Of a DNA stretch of 64,000 bases, positions 7,708-15,428 are shown piece by piece. This DNA comes from Streptomyces sp. C10-9-1. GTDB lineage: Bacteria; Actinomycetota; Actinomycetes; Streptomycetales; Streptomycetaceae. Below the pieces are notes generated by a model that was given only the letters and a program-made list of their open reading frames with translations, searched no databases and was not told the origin of the DNA. Both the position numbers and the translations under genes were made by a program. The stretch lies in the NCBI RefSeq assembly GCF_024497955.1, contig NZ_JANHKP010000014.1, forward strand, positions 124,001 through 188,000. The letters are read 5' to 3'. Each line of letters begins with the position of its first letter. Within the stretch, counting starts at the first letter, position 1.

Positions 7708-8226
7708 ATGCACGCAGCGCAACCAGGCTCGGCGCCCGGCACCACGGGCGACCCGCGCCTCAGCTGGAGCAGTGACGAGGCGCCACGACCGCCCGTGCTG
7801 CGCCAGCGCCGGGACGGCATCCTGCCCGCCGTGGCCGCCGCGCTCTCCGTCCGCGGGGAGACGCTCACCGGCACCGCGGGCAGGAGCGAGCGCCCGCCGC
7901 CCCTCCATCCGCTGGTGCAGGACTTCTTCGACACCCTGACGAGCGGCCAGCGCGAGCGCTTCACGGGCCGGTGCCCGGAGGCGATCCTGCTCTCCCGGCA
8001 CCTCGCCGCCGCCGAGGGGCGACGCTCCAAGCGCGCCCAGCGCAAGCCCCTGACGCAGAGCGAGGCCCGGCGCTCCCTCAAGCACGCCCGGCTCACCGCC
8101 CGGCGCATCCGCGAGGACGGCGATCCGCTGCACGGCACCTACGCACCGCCGTGCCGCTCCTGCACCGCCCTGCTGGACCACTTCGGCGTACGTGCCGTGG
8201 ACCCGACCGCACCCGAGAACGGCTGA
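7708..8226 (+). CDS. YwqJ-related putative deaminase
   Basis: 172 residues. The C-terminal ~90 residues match the YwqJ deaminase family of polymorphic toxins. The first motif is C89-P-E91 within RCPEAILLSRHL. The second is P148-C149-R-S-C152 within TYAPPCRSCTALLDHFGV. Thus both halves of the zinc-dependent deaminase site (CxE and PCxxC) are intact, unlike in the SUKH-4 protein nearby. The N-terminal ~60 residues are unstructured, with no signal peptide or trafficking domain. I start at ATG 7708, 11 nt after GGAGGGGATC; a start further upstream is possible. Predicted substrate is a nucleotide or nucleic-acid base, unproven. Confidence 0.82.
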   Translation: MHAAQPGSAPGTTGDPRLSWSSDEAPRPPVLRQRRDGILPAVAAALSVRGETLTGTAGRSERPPPLHPLVQDFFDTLTSGQRERFTGRCPEAILLSRHLAAAEGRRSKRAQRKPLTQSEARRSLKHARLTARRIREDGDPLHGTYAPPCRSCTALLDHFGVRAVDPTAPENG

Positions 8227-8238
8227 CGCGACCCACCC

Positions 8239-8733
8239 ATGCCCGATCACCTGAGCACCACCCGTTTCCCCGTGGCCGTGGACGCGGCCCTGCGCGAGGC
8301 CGGCTGGCAACCCGGCCGCTGGGACATACAGCAGGCGGAGCACTGGGCGGACAGCCTGCGTGCCCACACCTCGCCGGCCGGGCACCGGCACAGCGTGTTC
8401 CCCGCCGTGGTGGAGGCGTGGGCGGAGTTCGGGGGACTGAGGCTGGTGGCACCGGGTCCGGGTCGCCAGCACGCGCCGGCGCCCGTGGTCTTCGACCCGC
8501 TGGCCGGGCTCCACCTGGCCCGCACCCTGGGCGACCTCGGACGGGCGCTGGAGACGGAGGTGTCGCCGCTGGGACGGGAGGGCGACCACCAGGCCGTGCT
8601 GGCCATGGACGCCGAGGGCCGGGTCTACAGCATCGACCACACCGGCGACTGGTACCTCGGCCCGGACATCGACGAGGCACTGTCCACGCTGGTCACGGGG
8701 ACACAGCCGGCACGTCTCACCGCCGGGGGCTGA
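8239..8733 (+). CDS. SUKH-3 domain immunity-like protein
   Basis: 164 residues, starting 12 nt after the YwqJ deaminase stop, so almost certainly the same transcript. Features of SUKH-3: an N-terminal AALREAGWQPGR, a central VVEAWAEFGGLRL, and near the C terminus MDAEGRVYSIDHTGDWYLGPDIDEALSTLVTG. SUKH proteins neutralise nuclease and deaminase toxins in polymorphic toxin systems, so this is the obvious partner of the upstream deaminase. The partnership is inference from adjacency and family. Confidence 0.82.
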   Translation: MPDHLSTTRFPVAVDAALREAGWQPGRWDIQQAEHWADSLRAHTSPAGHRHSVFPAVVEAWAEFGGLRLVAPGPGRQHAPAPVVFDPLAGLHLARTLGDLGRALETEVSPLGREGDHQAVLAMDAEGRVYSIDHTGDWYLGPDIDEALSTLVTGTQPARLTAGG

Positions 8734-8806
8734 CGCCGCCCGGTGCCGCCCGCCGGCCCGGTGCGCCCTGCCGCCGCACCCGCGCCCCGCGGGCGCGGTG
8801 CCGGGC

Positions 8807-10138
8807 TCAGGCCGCGCGGCCGCGGTCGGGCAGCACCGCGGAGACGCGGAAACCGCCGGCGTCCGTCGGCCCGGAGACGAAGACCCCGCCCAGGGCGGTC
8901 ACCCGCTCGCGCATCCCGAGCAGCCCGTTGCCGCCGCTCGGCAGACCGGGCGCCGCCACCGCCGTGCCGGGCGCGCCGTTCTCCACCTGCATCGCCACCT
9001 CGGCCTCGCGGTGGGCGAGCCGCACCCTCACGTCGGCTCCCGCCGCATGCTTGTGGACGTTGGTCAGCGCCTCCTGGACCACCCGGTAGGCCGTCTGCTC
9101 CACCTCGGGGGCGTAGCCGCGGGCGTCCCCGTGGACGGCGAACTCCACCACCATCCCCGTCATCCTCGACTGCCCCACCAGGGCCTCGATGTCCGCGAGG
9201 CTCGGTCCGTCCCCCGCGGCGGCAGCGGCGGCGGCAGCGGCGGCGGCGCCGACCGCCGCGAGCGGCACCCCCTCGGCGGCGGGCCGCTGCGGGGGCGCCG
9301 CGGCGGCGGCCTCCGGATCGCCGCTGCGCAGTACGCCGAGCATCTCGCGGAGCTCGGTGAGCGCCTGCCGGCCCATCTCCCCCACCAGGGCGGCGTTCCT
9401 GACGGCCTTCTGCGGGTCCTTCAGGGCCACGGCCTGGAGCGCGGCCGCGTGCACCACCATCAGCGAGACGCGGTGGGCCACCACGTCGTGCATCTCCCGG
9501 GCGATCCGGGTGCGCTCCTCCTGCCGGGCCCACTGCGCGCGCTGCTCGGCGCGGTCGGCGAGCAGCGAGAGCTCCTGCTCCAGGCTGTCCGCCCGCTCCC
9601 GCAGGCTCTCCATGAGCCGGCGCCGCGCGCCGATGTAGAGGCCGAACAGCACGGGGGGCGCGGTGAGGCCCAGCGACATGAAGCCCGCGGTCAGCGGCTC
9701 GTACCAGGCGTGGCCCCCGGCCCCCAGCACGTCCTGGCGGACGCGCACGAAGGTCACGATGAAGGTGGCGGCGAGCGACATCCCCGCGAGGGTCGCCACG
9801 ATCCGGCGCGGCACCTCCGAGGCCGCGAGGGTGTAGAGGCCCACGACCGCCATCAGGAAGCCCATCTCGGCGGGCGTGGTGGCCACCGAGACCAGCACCA
9901 CGGCGATGGGCCAGCGCCGGCGCACCACGAGCACGGACCCGACGAGGAACCCGAACACCACCCCCACCGGCACCGGCAGCGCGGCCTGGTGCGCGAAGCC
10001 GACGCCCTGCACGGCGCACTCCGCGGCCGACACCGCCGCCAGCCCCACGTCCAGCACGGCGCTGCGCCGCCGTCCCCACCACAGGAACGCGCGGGCGGTC
10101 GAACCCGCGGCGTCCCGGTCTGCCCCCGTTGCGGTCAT
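8807..10138 (-). CDS. sensor histidine kinase, NarL/DesK type (HisKA_3), orphan
   Basis: 443 residues. Four to five N-terminal helices (residues ~25-185) precede a coiled-coil dimerisation segment. The phosphoacceptor box REMHDVVAHRVSLMV follows, then an HATPase_c domain with AYRVVQEALTNVHKHA (N box) and GGNGLLGMRERV (G box). Between them is an 11-residue polyalanine run (GCN repeat around 9215-9245). The family autophosphorylates His and passes phosphate to a LuxR-type regulator, but no regulator is adjacent, so the partner is unknown. The start is ATG 10138; a TAGTCT box lies 7 nt upstream (possibly leaderless), although GGGGGG could also act as a ribosome-binding site. Confidence 0.87.
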   Translation of the reverse strand: MTATGADRDAAGSTARAFLWWGRRRSAVLDVGLAAVSAAECAVQGVGFAHQAALPVPVGVVFGFLVGSVLVVRRRWPIAVVLVSVATTPAEMGFLMAVVGLYTLAASEVPRRIVATLAGMSLAATFIVTFVRVRQDVLGAGGHAWYEPLTAGFMSLGLTAPPVLFGLYIGARRRLMESLRERADSLEQELSLLADRAEQRAQWARQEERTRIAREMHDVVAHRVSLMVVHAAALQAVALKDPQKAVRNAALVGEMGRQALTELREMLGVLRSGDPEAAAAAPPQRPAAEGVPLAAVGAAAAAAAAAAAGDGPSLADIEALVGQSRMTGMVVEFAVHGDARGYAPEVEQTAYRVVQEALTNVHKHAAGADVRVRLAHREAEVAMQVENGAPGTAVAAPGLPSGGNGLLGMRERVTALGGVFVSGPTDAGGFRVSAVLPDRGRAA

Positions 10139-10145
10139 GCCCCCC

Positions 10146-10151
10146 AGACTA
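10146..10151 (-). promoter_or_regulatory. candidate -10 box (TAGTCT) of the histidine kinase gene
   Basis: A TANNNT hexamer ends 7 nt before the ATG, the distance expected for a leaderless transcript. There is no clear -35, and the intervening G-run could be an SD. Confidence 0.35.
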
Positions 10152-10420
10152 AGGGCGGGCGCCGGTCGTTCCACGGGGTGTGCGTCCGCGGGCCGGGCGG
10201 GGGGCCGGGGGCCAGGGGGCGGTCCGCCCGCGGGCGGCCGGGGTGCACGGGCGCAGGGACCGGGGCGGGAGGGGCCGCCCGCCCCTGGAGCCTTCGGGGG
10301 CGGGGGTGTTCGGGCTCCGGACCGCCGCGCCGTGGCCCGTCGCGCCGGGGGGCGGCGGTGCGGCATAGTAGGGGATGCCCGCGGGCCCCCTCCTCGAAGG
10401 ACGCCCGCCGGACGCCGCGT

Positions 10421-10492
10421 TCCGCCGTGGTGTAATTGGCAGCACTGGGGCTTTTGGTGCCTTATGTCCGGGTTCGAGTCCTGGCGGCGGAG
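10421..10492 (+). tRNA. tRNA-Gln (anticodon TTG)
   Basis: A 72-nt cloverleaf. The acceptor arms TCCGCCG/CGGCGGA, D-arm GGTGTAATTGGCAGCAC, anticodon stem GGGGC/GCCTT with loop TTTTGGT (anticodon TTG) and T-arm CCGGG-TTCGAGT-CCTGG all pair. The discriminator is G and CCA is not encoded. It lies just upstream of glmU. Confidence 0.95.
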
Positions 10493-10505
10493 CTCTTCCC
10501 CACCC

Positions 10506-10550
10506 GACGCGCGCGGGCCCCGACCTCACCGGTCGGGGCCCGCGCGCGTC
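10506..10550 (+). terminator. terminator after tRNA-Gln
   Basis: A perfect 20-bp stem (10506-10525 with 10531-10550) with loop TCACC starts 13 nt after the tRNA. It separates tRNA transcription from glmU. Confidence 0.8.
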
Positions 10551-10612
10551 TGCCGTTCGAAACCCACCGGTATCCTGCGGTTGACATCCACCCGAAGCCG
10601 AAGGGCATATCC

Positions 10613-12061
10613 GTGAGCGCCAACCGCCCGGCAGCCGTCGTCGTTCTCGCAGCGGGTGAGGGCACCCGCATGAAGTCGAAGACCCCCAAGGTCCTGCACG
10701 AAATCGCCGGGCGGTCGCTCGTCGGCCATGTCGTCTCGGCCGCCCGCGAGCTGCAGCCCGAGCAGCTCGTCGTGGTCGTCGGCCATGCCCGCGAACAGGT
10801 GGAGGCCCATCTCGGCAGCCACTACGCCGGGACCCGCACGGCCTTCCAGGCCGAGCAGAACGGCACCGGGCACGCGGTGCGGATGGGCCTGGAGGAGCTG
10901 GGCGGCGAGCCGGACGGCACGGTGATCGTGGTCTGCGGCGACACCCCGCTGCTGACGGGCGGCACGCTGGCGGCGCTCGCGGGGACCCACGCCGCGGACG
11001 GCAACGCCGTCACGGTGCTCTCCGCGCAGGTGCCCGACGCGACGGGCTACGGCCGGATCGTGCGGGACCCGGCGAGCGGCGCGGTCACCGCGATCGTGGA
11101 GCACAAGGACGCCACCGAGGAGCAGCGGGCGGTCCGGGAGATCAACTCCGGGGTCTTCGCCTTCGACGGGGCGCTGCTGGCCGACGCCCTGGGCAAGGTG
11201 CGCACGGACAACAGCCAGGGCGAGGAGTACCTGACGGACGTCCTGTCCATCCTGCGCGAGGCGGGGCACCGGGTGGGCGCCTCGGTCGCGGGCGACCACC
11301 GGGAGATCCTCGGGATCAACAACCGCGTGCAGCTCGCCGAGGCCCGCCGCCTGCTCAACGAGCGGCTGCTGGAGCGCGCCATGCTCGCCGGGGTGACCGT
11401 CGTCGACCCGGCCTCGGTGCTCGTCGACGCCACGGTGACCTTCGGCCAGGACTCCGTGGTCCACCCGGGCACCCAGCTGCTCGGCGCCACCCACGTCGGC
11501 GAGGGCGCGGAGGTCGGCCCGAACACCCGCCTGCGGGACACCGCCGTGGGGGCCGGCGCCCGGGTGGACAACACCGTCGCGGAGTCCGCCGAGATCGGCG
11601 AGGGGGCCTCCGTGGGGCCGTTCGCCTACCTGCGGCCGGGCACCCGGCTCGGCGTGAAGAGCAAGATCGGCACCTATGTCGAGACCAAGAACGCGGTGAT
11701 CGGCGAGGGCACCAAGGTGCCCCACCTGTCGTACGTGGGCGACGCGACGATCGGCGAGTACTCGAACATCGGCGCGGCGAGCGTCTTCGTGAACTACGAC
11801 GGCGAGGCCAAGCACCACACGACGATCGGCTCGCACTGCAAGACGGGCTCCGACAACATGTTTGTGGCTCCTGTCACGGTCGGGGACGGCGCCTACACCG
11901 CCGCCGGCTCGGTGATCACGAAGGACGTGCCCGCCGGCGCACTGGCCGTCGCCCGCGGCCAGCAGCGGAATATCGACGGCTGGGTGGCGCGCAAGCGACC
12001 GGGGAGCGCCGCCGCGCAGGCCGCCGCGGCGGCGGCCGGGGAAGCCTCCGAGGAGAACTGA
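10613..12061 (+). CDS. glmU: bifunctional UDP-GlcNAc pyrophosphorylase / glucosamine-1-P acetyltransferase GlmU
   Basis: 482 residues. The N-terminal pyrophosphorylase half has LAAGEGTRMKSKTPKVLHEI (nucleotide loop), then QNGTGHAV and GDTPLL. The C-terminal half from ~residue 255 is a left-handed beta-helix of hexapeptides carrying RPGTRLGVKSKIGTYVETKN, HLSYVGDATIGE and NYDGEAKHHTTIG, the acetyltransferase site. It makes UDP-GlcNAc for peptidoglycan in the cytosol. Start GTG 10613 has AAGGG 8 nt upstream. The C terminus is Ala-rich. prs follows after 127 nt. Confidence 0.96.
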   Translation: MSANRPAAVVVLAAGEGTRMKSKTPKVLHEIAGRSLVGHVVSAARELQPEQLVVVVGHAREQVEAHLGSHYAGTRTAFQAEQNGTGHAVRMGLEELGGEPDGTVIVVCGDTPLLTGGTLAALAGTHAADGNAVTVLSAQVPDATGYGRIVRDPASGAVTAIVEHKDATEEQRAVREINSGVFAFDGALLADALGKVRTDNSQGEEYLTDVLSILREAGHRVGASVAGDHREILGINNRVQLAEARRLLNERLLERAMLAGVTVVDPASVLVDATVTFGQDSVVHPGTQLLGATHVGEGAEVGPNTRLRDTAVGAGARVDNTVAESAEIGEGASVGPFAYLRPGTRLGVKSKIGTYVETKNAVIGEGTKVPHLSYVGDATIGEYSNIGAASVFVNYDGEAKHHTTIGSHCKTGSDNMFVAPVTVGDGAYTAAGSVITKDVPAGALAVARGQQRNIDGWVARKRPGSAAAQAAAAAAGEASEEN

Positions 12062-12188
12062 CCGGAAACGAGTGCGCCGAACTCGGCGTACCGTGATACG
12101 TGCACACAAATTCGGCTGGCTCGCGTCGGGCCTTCCAGGGACCCCCTGGACTCCCGCGGCCAGAGAACACGTCTGAGGAGACAGTGCT

Positions 12189-13166
12189 GTGACCGGGATC
12201 AAGACGACCGGCGAGAAGAAGATGATGCTCTTCTCCGGCCGCGCCCACCCCGAGCTGGCCGAGGAGGTTGCACACCAGTTGGGTGTGGGCCTCGTCCCGA
12301 CGAAGGCTTTCGATTTCGCCAACGGCGAGATCTACGTCCGCTTCCAGGAGTCGGCGCGCGGTGCCGACTGCTTCCTGATGCAGAGCCACACGGCCCCCAT
12401 CAACAAGTGGATCATGGAGCAGCTGATCATGATCGATGCTCTCAAGCGGGCCTCGGCCCGGAGCATCACCGTGATCATCCCGTCCTACGGCTACGCCCGC
12501 CAGGACAAGAAGCACCGCGGCCGCGAGCCCATCTCGGCCCGCCTGATCGCCGACCTGCTGAGGACCTCGGGCGCCGACCGGATCCTCACCGTGGACCTCC
12601 ACACGGACCAGATCCAGGGCTTCTTCGACGGGCCGGTCGACCACCTGTCGGCGCTGCCCGTGCTCGCGGACTACGTGGGCGCCAAGGTCGACCGCACCAA
12701 GCTGACCATCGTCTCCCCCGACGCCGGCCGCGTGCGGGTGGCGGACCGCTGGTGCGACCGGCTGGACGCACCGCTGGCGATCGTCCACAAGCGCCGCGAC
12801 AAGGACGTGGCCAACCAGGTCACGGTCCACGAGGTCGTCGGCGAGGTCGAGGGCCGGGTCTGCGTCCTGGTGGACGACATGATCGACACCGCGGGCACCA
12901 TCTGCGCCGCGGCGGACGCGCTGTTCGCCAACGGCGCCGAGGACGTCATCGTGACGGCGACCCACGGCATCCTCTCGGGGCCGGCGGCGGACCGCCTGAA
13001 GAACTCGAAGGTCAGCGAGTTCGTGCTCACCAACACCCTGCCGACGCCGGGCGAGCTGGAGCTCGACAAGATCAAGGTGCTCTCCATGGCGCCGACGATC
13101 GCCCGCGCGGTGCGCGAGGTCTTCGAGGACGGCTCGGTCACCAGCCTCTTCGAGGAGGACCGCTAG
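12189..13166 (+). CDS. prs: ribose-phosphate pyrophosphokinase (PRPP synthetase)
   Basis: 325 residues. Class I PRPP synthetase marks are the DLHTDQIQGFF segment, VSPDAGRVRVADRW, and the PRPP-binding loop VLVDDMIDTAGTICAA. It transfers pyrophosphate from ATP to ribose-5-phosphate, feeding purine, pyrimidine, His and Trp synthesis. Start GTG 12189 follows GAGGAG by 8 nt. glmU-prs-rplY-pth is the usual actinobacterial order. A terminator hairpin follows. Confidence 0.96.
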   Translation: MTGIKTTGEKKMMLFSGRAHPELAEEVAHQLGVGLVPTKAFDFANGEIYVRFQESARGADCFLMQSHTAPINKWIMEQLIMIDALKRASARSITVIIPSYGYARQDKKHRGREPISARLIADLLRTSGADRILTVDLHTDQIQGFFDGPVDHLSALPVLADYVGAKVDRTKLTIVSPDAGRVRVADRWCDRLDAPLAIVHKRRDKDVANQVTVHEVVGEVEGRVCVLVDDMIDTAGTICAAADALFANGAEDVIVTATHGILSGPAADRLKNSKVSEFVLTNTLPTPGELELDKIKVLSMAPTIARAVREVFEDGSVTSLFEEDR

Positions 13167-13201
13167 CAGCCACGCCCGGGCAGCCGTCCCGGGGGATGCA
13201 G

Positions 13202-13235
13202 GGGCCGCCCCGCGCTCGCCGCGGGGCGGCCCTTT
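13202..13235 (+). terminator. terminator after prs
   Basis: A perfect 13-bp stem (13202-13214 with 13220-13232) with loop CTCGC is followed by TTTC, about 35 nt after the prs stop. Confidence 0.8.
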
Positions 13236-13269
13236 CGCATGCCGCCCCGCGGGCCCCTCGGTGATCCAT

Positions 13270-13298
13270 TTGGGGGTGCCGCGGGCGGTGGCTAGAAT
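13270..13298 (+). promoter_or_regulatory. promoter of rplY (primary-sigma type)
   Basis: TTGGGG at 13270-13275 and TAGAAT at 13293-13298 are separated by 17 nt, a good match to the vegetative (HrdB) promoter. This predicts a 5' leader of about 125 nt containing a CCGCACC/GGTGCGG hairpin near 13322-13340. Confidence 0.65.
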
Positions 13299-13430
13299 GA
13301 CCGGGTTGCTCGGCGAGGGAGGCCGCACCCCACGGTGCGGCGGTCCGTTATCGACGCGCTCTTCGTAGCAGGCCAGTCGTGGCCGGGTGACCGCCACCTG
13401 TTACCCATCCTGTTTACACGAGGAGTGCAC

Positions 13431-14018
13431 ATGTCCGAGGTGAAGCTCGCCGCCTCCGTCCGCAAGGAGTTCGGCAAGGGCGCTGCCCGCCGCATCCGCC
13501 GCGAGGACAAGGTCCCCGGCGTCCTGTACGGCCACGGCAGCGACCCGGTCCACATCACCCTGCCGGGCCACGACCTGCTGATGGCGCTCCGCACCCCGAA
13601 CGTCCTGATCGCCCTGGACATCGAGGGCAAGAACGAGCTGGCCATCCCGAAGGCCGTGCAGCGCGACCCGCTGAAGGGCTTCCTGGAGCACGTCGACCTG
13701 CTGCTCGTCAAGCGCGGCGAGAAGGTCACGGTCGAGATCCCGGTCCAGACCGAGGGCGACCTGGCCCCCGGCGGCTACCTGCTGGAGCACGTGCTCAACG
13801 CGCTGCCGGTCGAGGCCGAGGCCACCCACATCCCCGAGTCCGTCTCGGTGTCCATCGAGGGTCTGGAGGCCGGCGCCTCCGTCCTCGCCAAGGACATCAC
13901 CCTGCCCAAGGGCGTCTCCCTGGCCGTCGAGGAGGACGCCGTCGTCCTGCAGGTCCTGGCCGCGCAGGCCGAGGAGCCGGCCGCCGAGGGCGAGGGCGAC
14001 GAGGCCGCCGAGGCCTGA
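13431..14018 (+). CDS. rplY: 50S ribosomal protein L25/general stress protein Ctc
   Basis: 195 residues, the long CTC/TL5 form. The N-terminal 5S rRNA-binding domain (SVRKEFGKGAARRIRREDKVPGVLYG) is followed by a beta-barrel domain and an acidic Ala/Glu tail (EEPAAEGEGDEAAEA). It binds 5S rRNA in the large subunit. ATG 13431 is 7 nt after GAGGAG. It has its own promoter upstream and pth downstream. Confidence 0.96.
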   Translation: MSEVKLAASVRKEFGKGAARRIRREDKVPGVLYGHGSDPVHITLPGHDLLMALRTPNVLIALDIEGKNELAIPKAVQRDPLKGFLEHVDLLLVKRGEKVTVEIPVQTEGDLAPGGYLLEHVLNALPVEAEATHIPESVSVSIEGLEAGASVLAKDITLPKGVSLAVEEDAVVLQVLAAQAEEPAAEGEGDEAAEA

Positions 14019-14044
14019 GTCGTAAGCTCTCCCCGAGGCTTTGC

Positions 14045-14085
14045 GCGGGGTGGCGGGCTGCGGCCCGCCACCCCGCTTCCCTTTC
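14045..14085 (+). terminator. terminator between rplY and pth
   Basis: A perfect 14-bp stem (14045-14058 with 14063-14076) with loop TGCG is followed by TTCCCTTTCC. pth starts 35 nt later, so partial read-through is possible. Confidence 0.7.
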
Positions 14086-14119
14086 CTGTTCGGTCCGGTG
14101 ACGAGGAGACGCGGCGCAG

Positions 14120-14713
14120 ATGTCGGACGTGAACGCCCCCTGGCTGGTCGTGGGGCTCGGCAACCCGGGACCCGGCTACGCGGGCAACCGCCACAACGTC
14201 GGCTTCATGGTGGCCGACCTGCTGGCCGAACGGATCGGCGGCTCGTTCAAGCGGGCCCAGAAGGCCCAGGCCCAGGTGCTGGAGGGGCGCATCGGGCCCG
14301 CGGGGCCGGCGAGCCGCAGGGTGGTGCTGGTGAAGCCGATGTCGTACATGAACCTCTCGGGCGGCCCGGTGACGGCCCTGCGCGACTTCTACAAGGTCCC
14401 CACCGACCGGGTGGTGGCGGTCCACGACGAACTCGACATCGACTACGGGACGCTGCGTCTGAAGCTGGGCGGCGGGGACAACGGGCACAACGGGCTGAAG
14501 TCGATGACCAAGGCCATGGGCCCGGACTACCACCGGGTGCGCTTCGGCATCGGGCGCCCGCCCGGCCGGATGCAGGTGGCGGACTTCGTCCTGAAGGACT
14601 TCGCGTCCGCGGAGCGCAAGGAACTCGGCTACTTCGTGGACCGGGCCGCCGACGCGGTGGAGTGCCTCGTGCTCGACGGTCTGGAGCGCGCCCAGGGGAC
14701 GTACAACTCCTGA
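14120..14713 (+). CDS. pth: peptidyl-tRNA hydrolase
   Basis: 197 residues. Motifs: GLGNPGPGYAGNRHNVGFMV with the catalytic His, MSYMNLSGGPV, HDELDIDYGTLRLK with the catalytic Asp, and GGGDNGHNGLKSM. It cleaves peptidyl-tRNAs released by ribosomes and is essential. ATG 14120 has GAGGAG about 12 nt upstream. Confidence 0.97.
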   Translation: MSDVNAPWLVVGLGNPGPGYAGNRHNVGFMVADLLAERIGGSFKRAQKAQAQVLEGRIGPAGPASRRVVLVKPMSYMNLSGGPVTALRDFYKVPTDRVVAVHDELDIDYGTLRLKLGGGDNGHNGLKSMTKAMGPDYHRVRFGIGRPPGRMQVADFVLKDFASAERKELGYFVDRAADAVECLVLDGLERAQGTYNS

Positions 14714-14793
14714 GCGGCCAGCGCCGGGACCTTCCTCACCCCGGACGGGAGGAGGTTGACCCGGCGCACTCCCATGGCCAAGGATCGCGCCCC

Positions 14794-15264
14794 ATGAAGC
14801 GGAACTCCTCCGGCCGGATACTCGATCACACCCGCACCGCGGCGACGGGCCTCGTCGCCGCGCTCCTGCTCGCCGCGGGCTTCTGGACGTCCTGGGGCGA
14901 CGCCCAGCACATCCTGCTCTCCAAGGGCCGCGAGCACGGCACCCTGTCGGTCGGGCAGTGCGCGGACGAGGTGTGCACGGGCCCGTACACGCCCCAGGAG
15001 CCGGCCCCGGGCCGCGAGGGTGTGACCATCGAGGAGTCCGTCGCCGTGCGCAAGGGCGAGATCCTCTCCGTGGTGCTGCGCCCCGGCACCACCGAGGCGC
15101 TGCGCACGGGACCCGCGGGCGCCCTGCTGGCCTGGATGCCGCTCGGGGGCGCCCTGCTGCTGGCCTCCCCGGTCATCGGCGCCGGGCTGCGGCTCACCCG
15201 TACGGCCTGGGCCGCGGCGGCCGCGGGCGGCCTGCTGCTGCTGGCGTCCTTCCTCGCGCTCTGA
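14794..15264 (+). CDS. hypothetical membrane protein
   Basis: 156 residues, family not recognised. One helix near residues 14-32 (AATGLVAALLLAAGFWTSWG) is followed by an extracytoplasmic stretch with two cysteines (GQCADEVCTGPY). Two C-terminal helices follow (ALLAWMPLGGALLLASPVIG and AWAAAAAGGLLLLASFLAL). The ATG follows AAGGA by about 8 nt. It sits between pth and the LAETG surface protein, so it may act at the cell envelope, but nothing specific can be inferred. Confidence 0.7.
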   Translation: MKRNSSGRILDHTRTAATGLVAALLLAAGFWTSWGDAQHILLSKGREHGTLSVGQCADEVCTGPYTPQEPAPGREGVTIEESVAVRKGEILSVVLRPGTTEALRTGPAGALLAWMPLGGALLLASPVIGAGLRLTRTAWAAAAAGGLLLLASFLAL

Positions 15265-15428
15265 CCACTCCGGAGCATGACGCGTAGTCATCTTGACCTG
15301 ATTGTTAGCAGGACTATCGGCAGGAAACGGGGCTCTTGTGGTGAAAGAGGGCTCACGTGACTTGACCGGCATCCCTGTTCCCGAGGACGCTGAGCTGCCC
15401 CCCACGGCCCTTCTGCAGATGGACTGCC

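Noticed and set aside
10421..10492. tRNA-Gln with CTG anticodon
   Set aside because: Folding gives the 7-nt loop TTTTGGT, placing TTG at positions 34-36.
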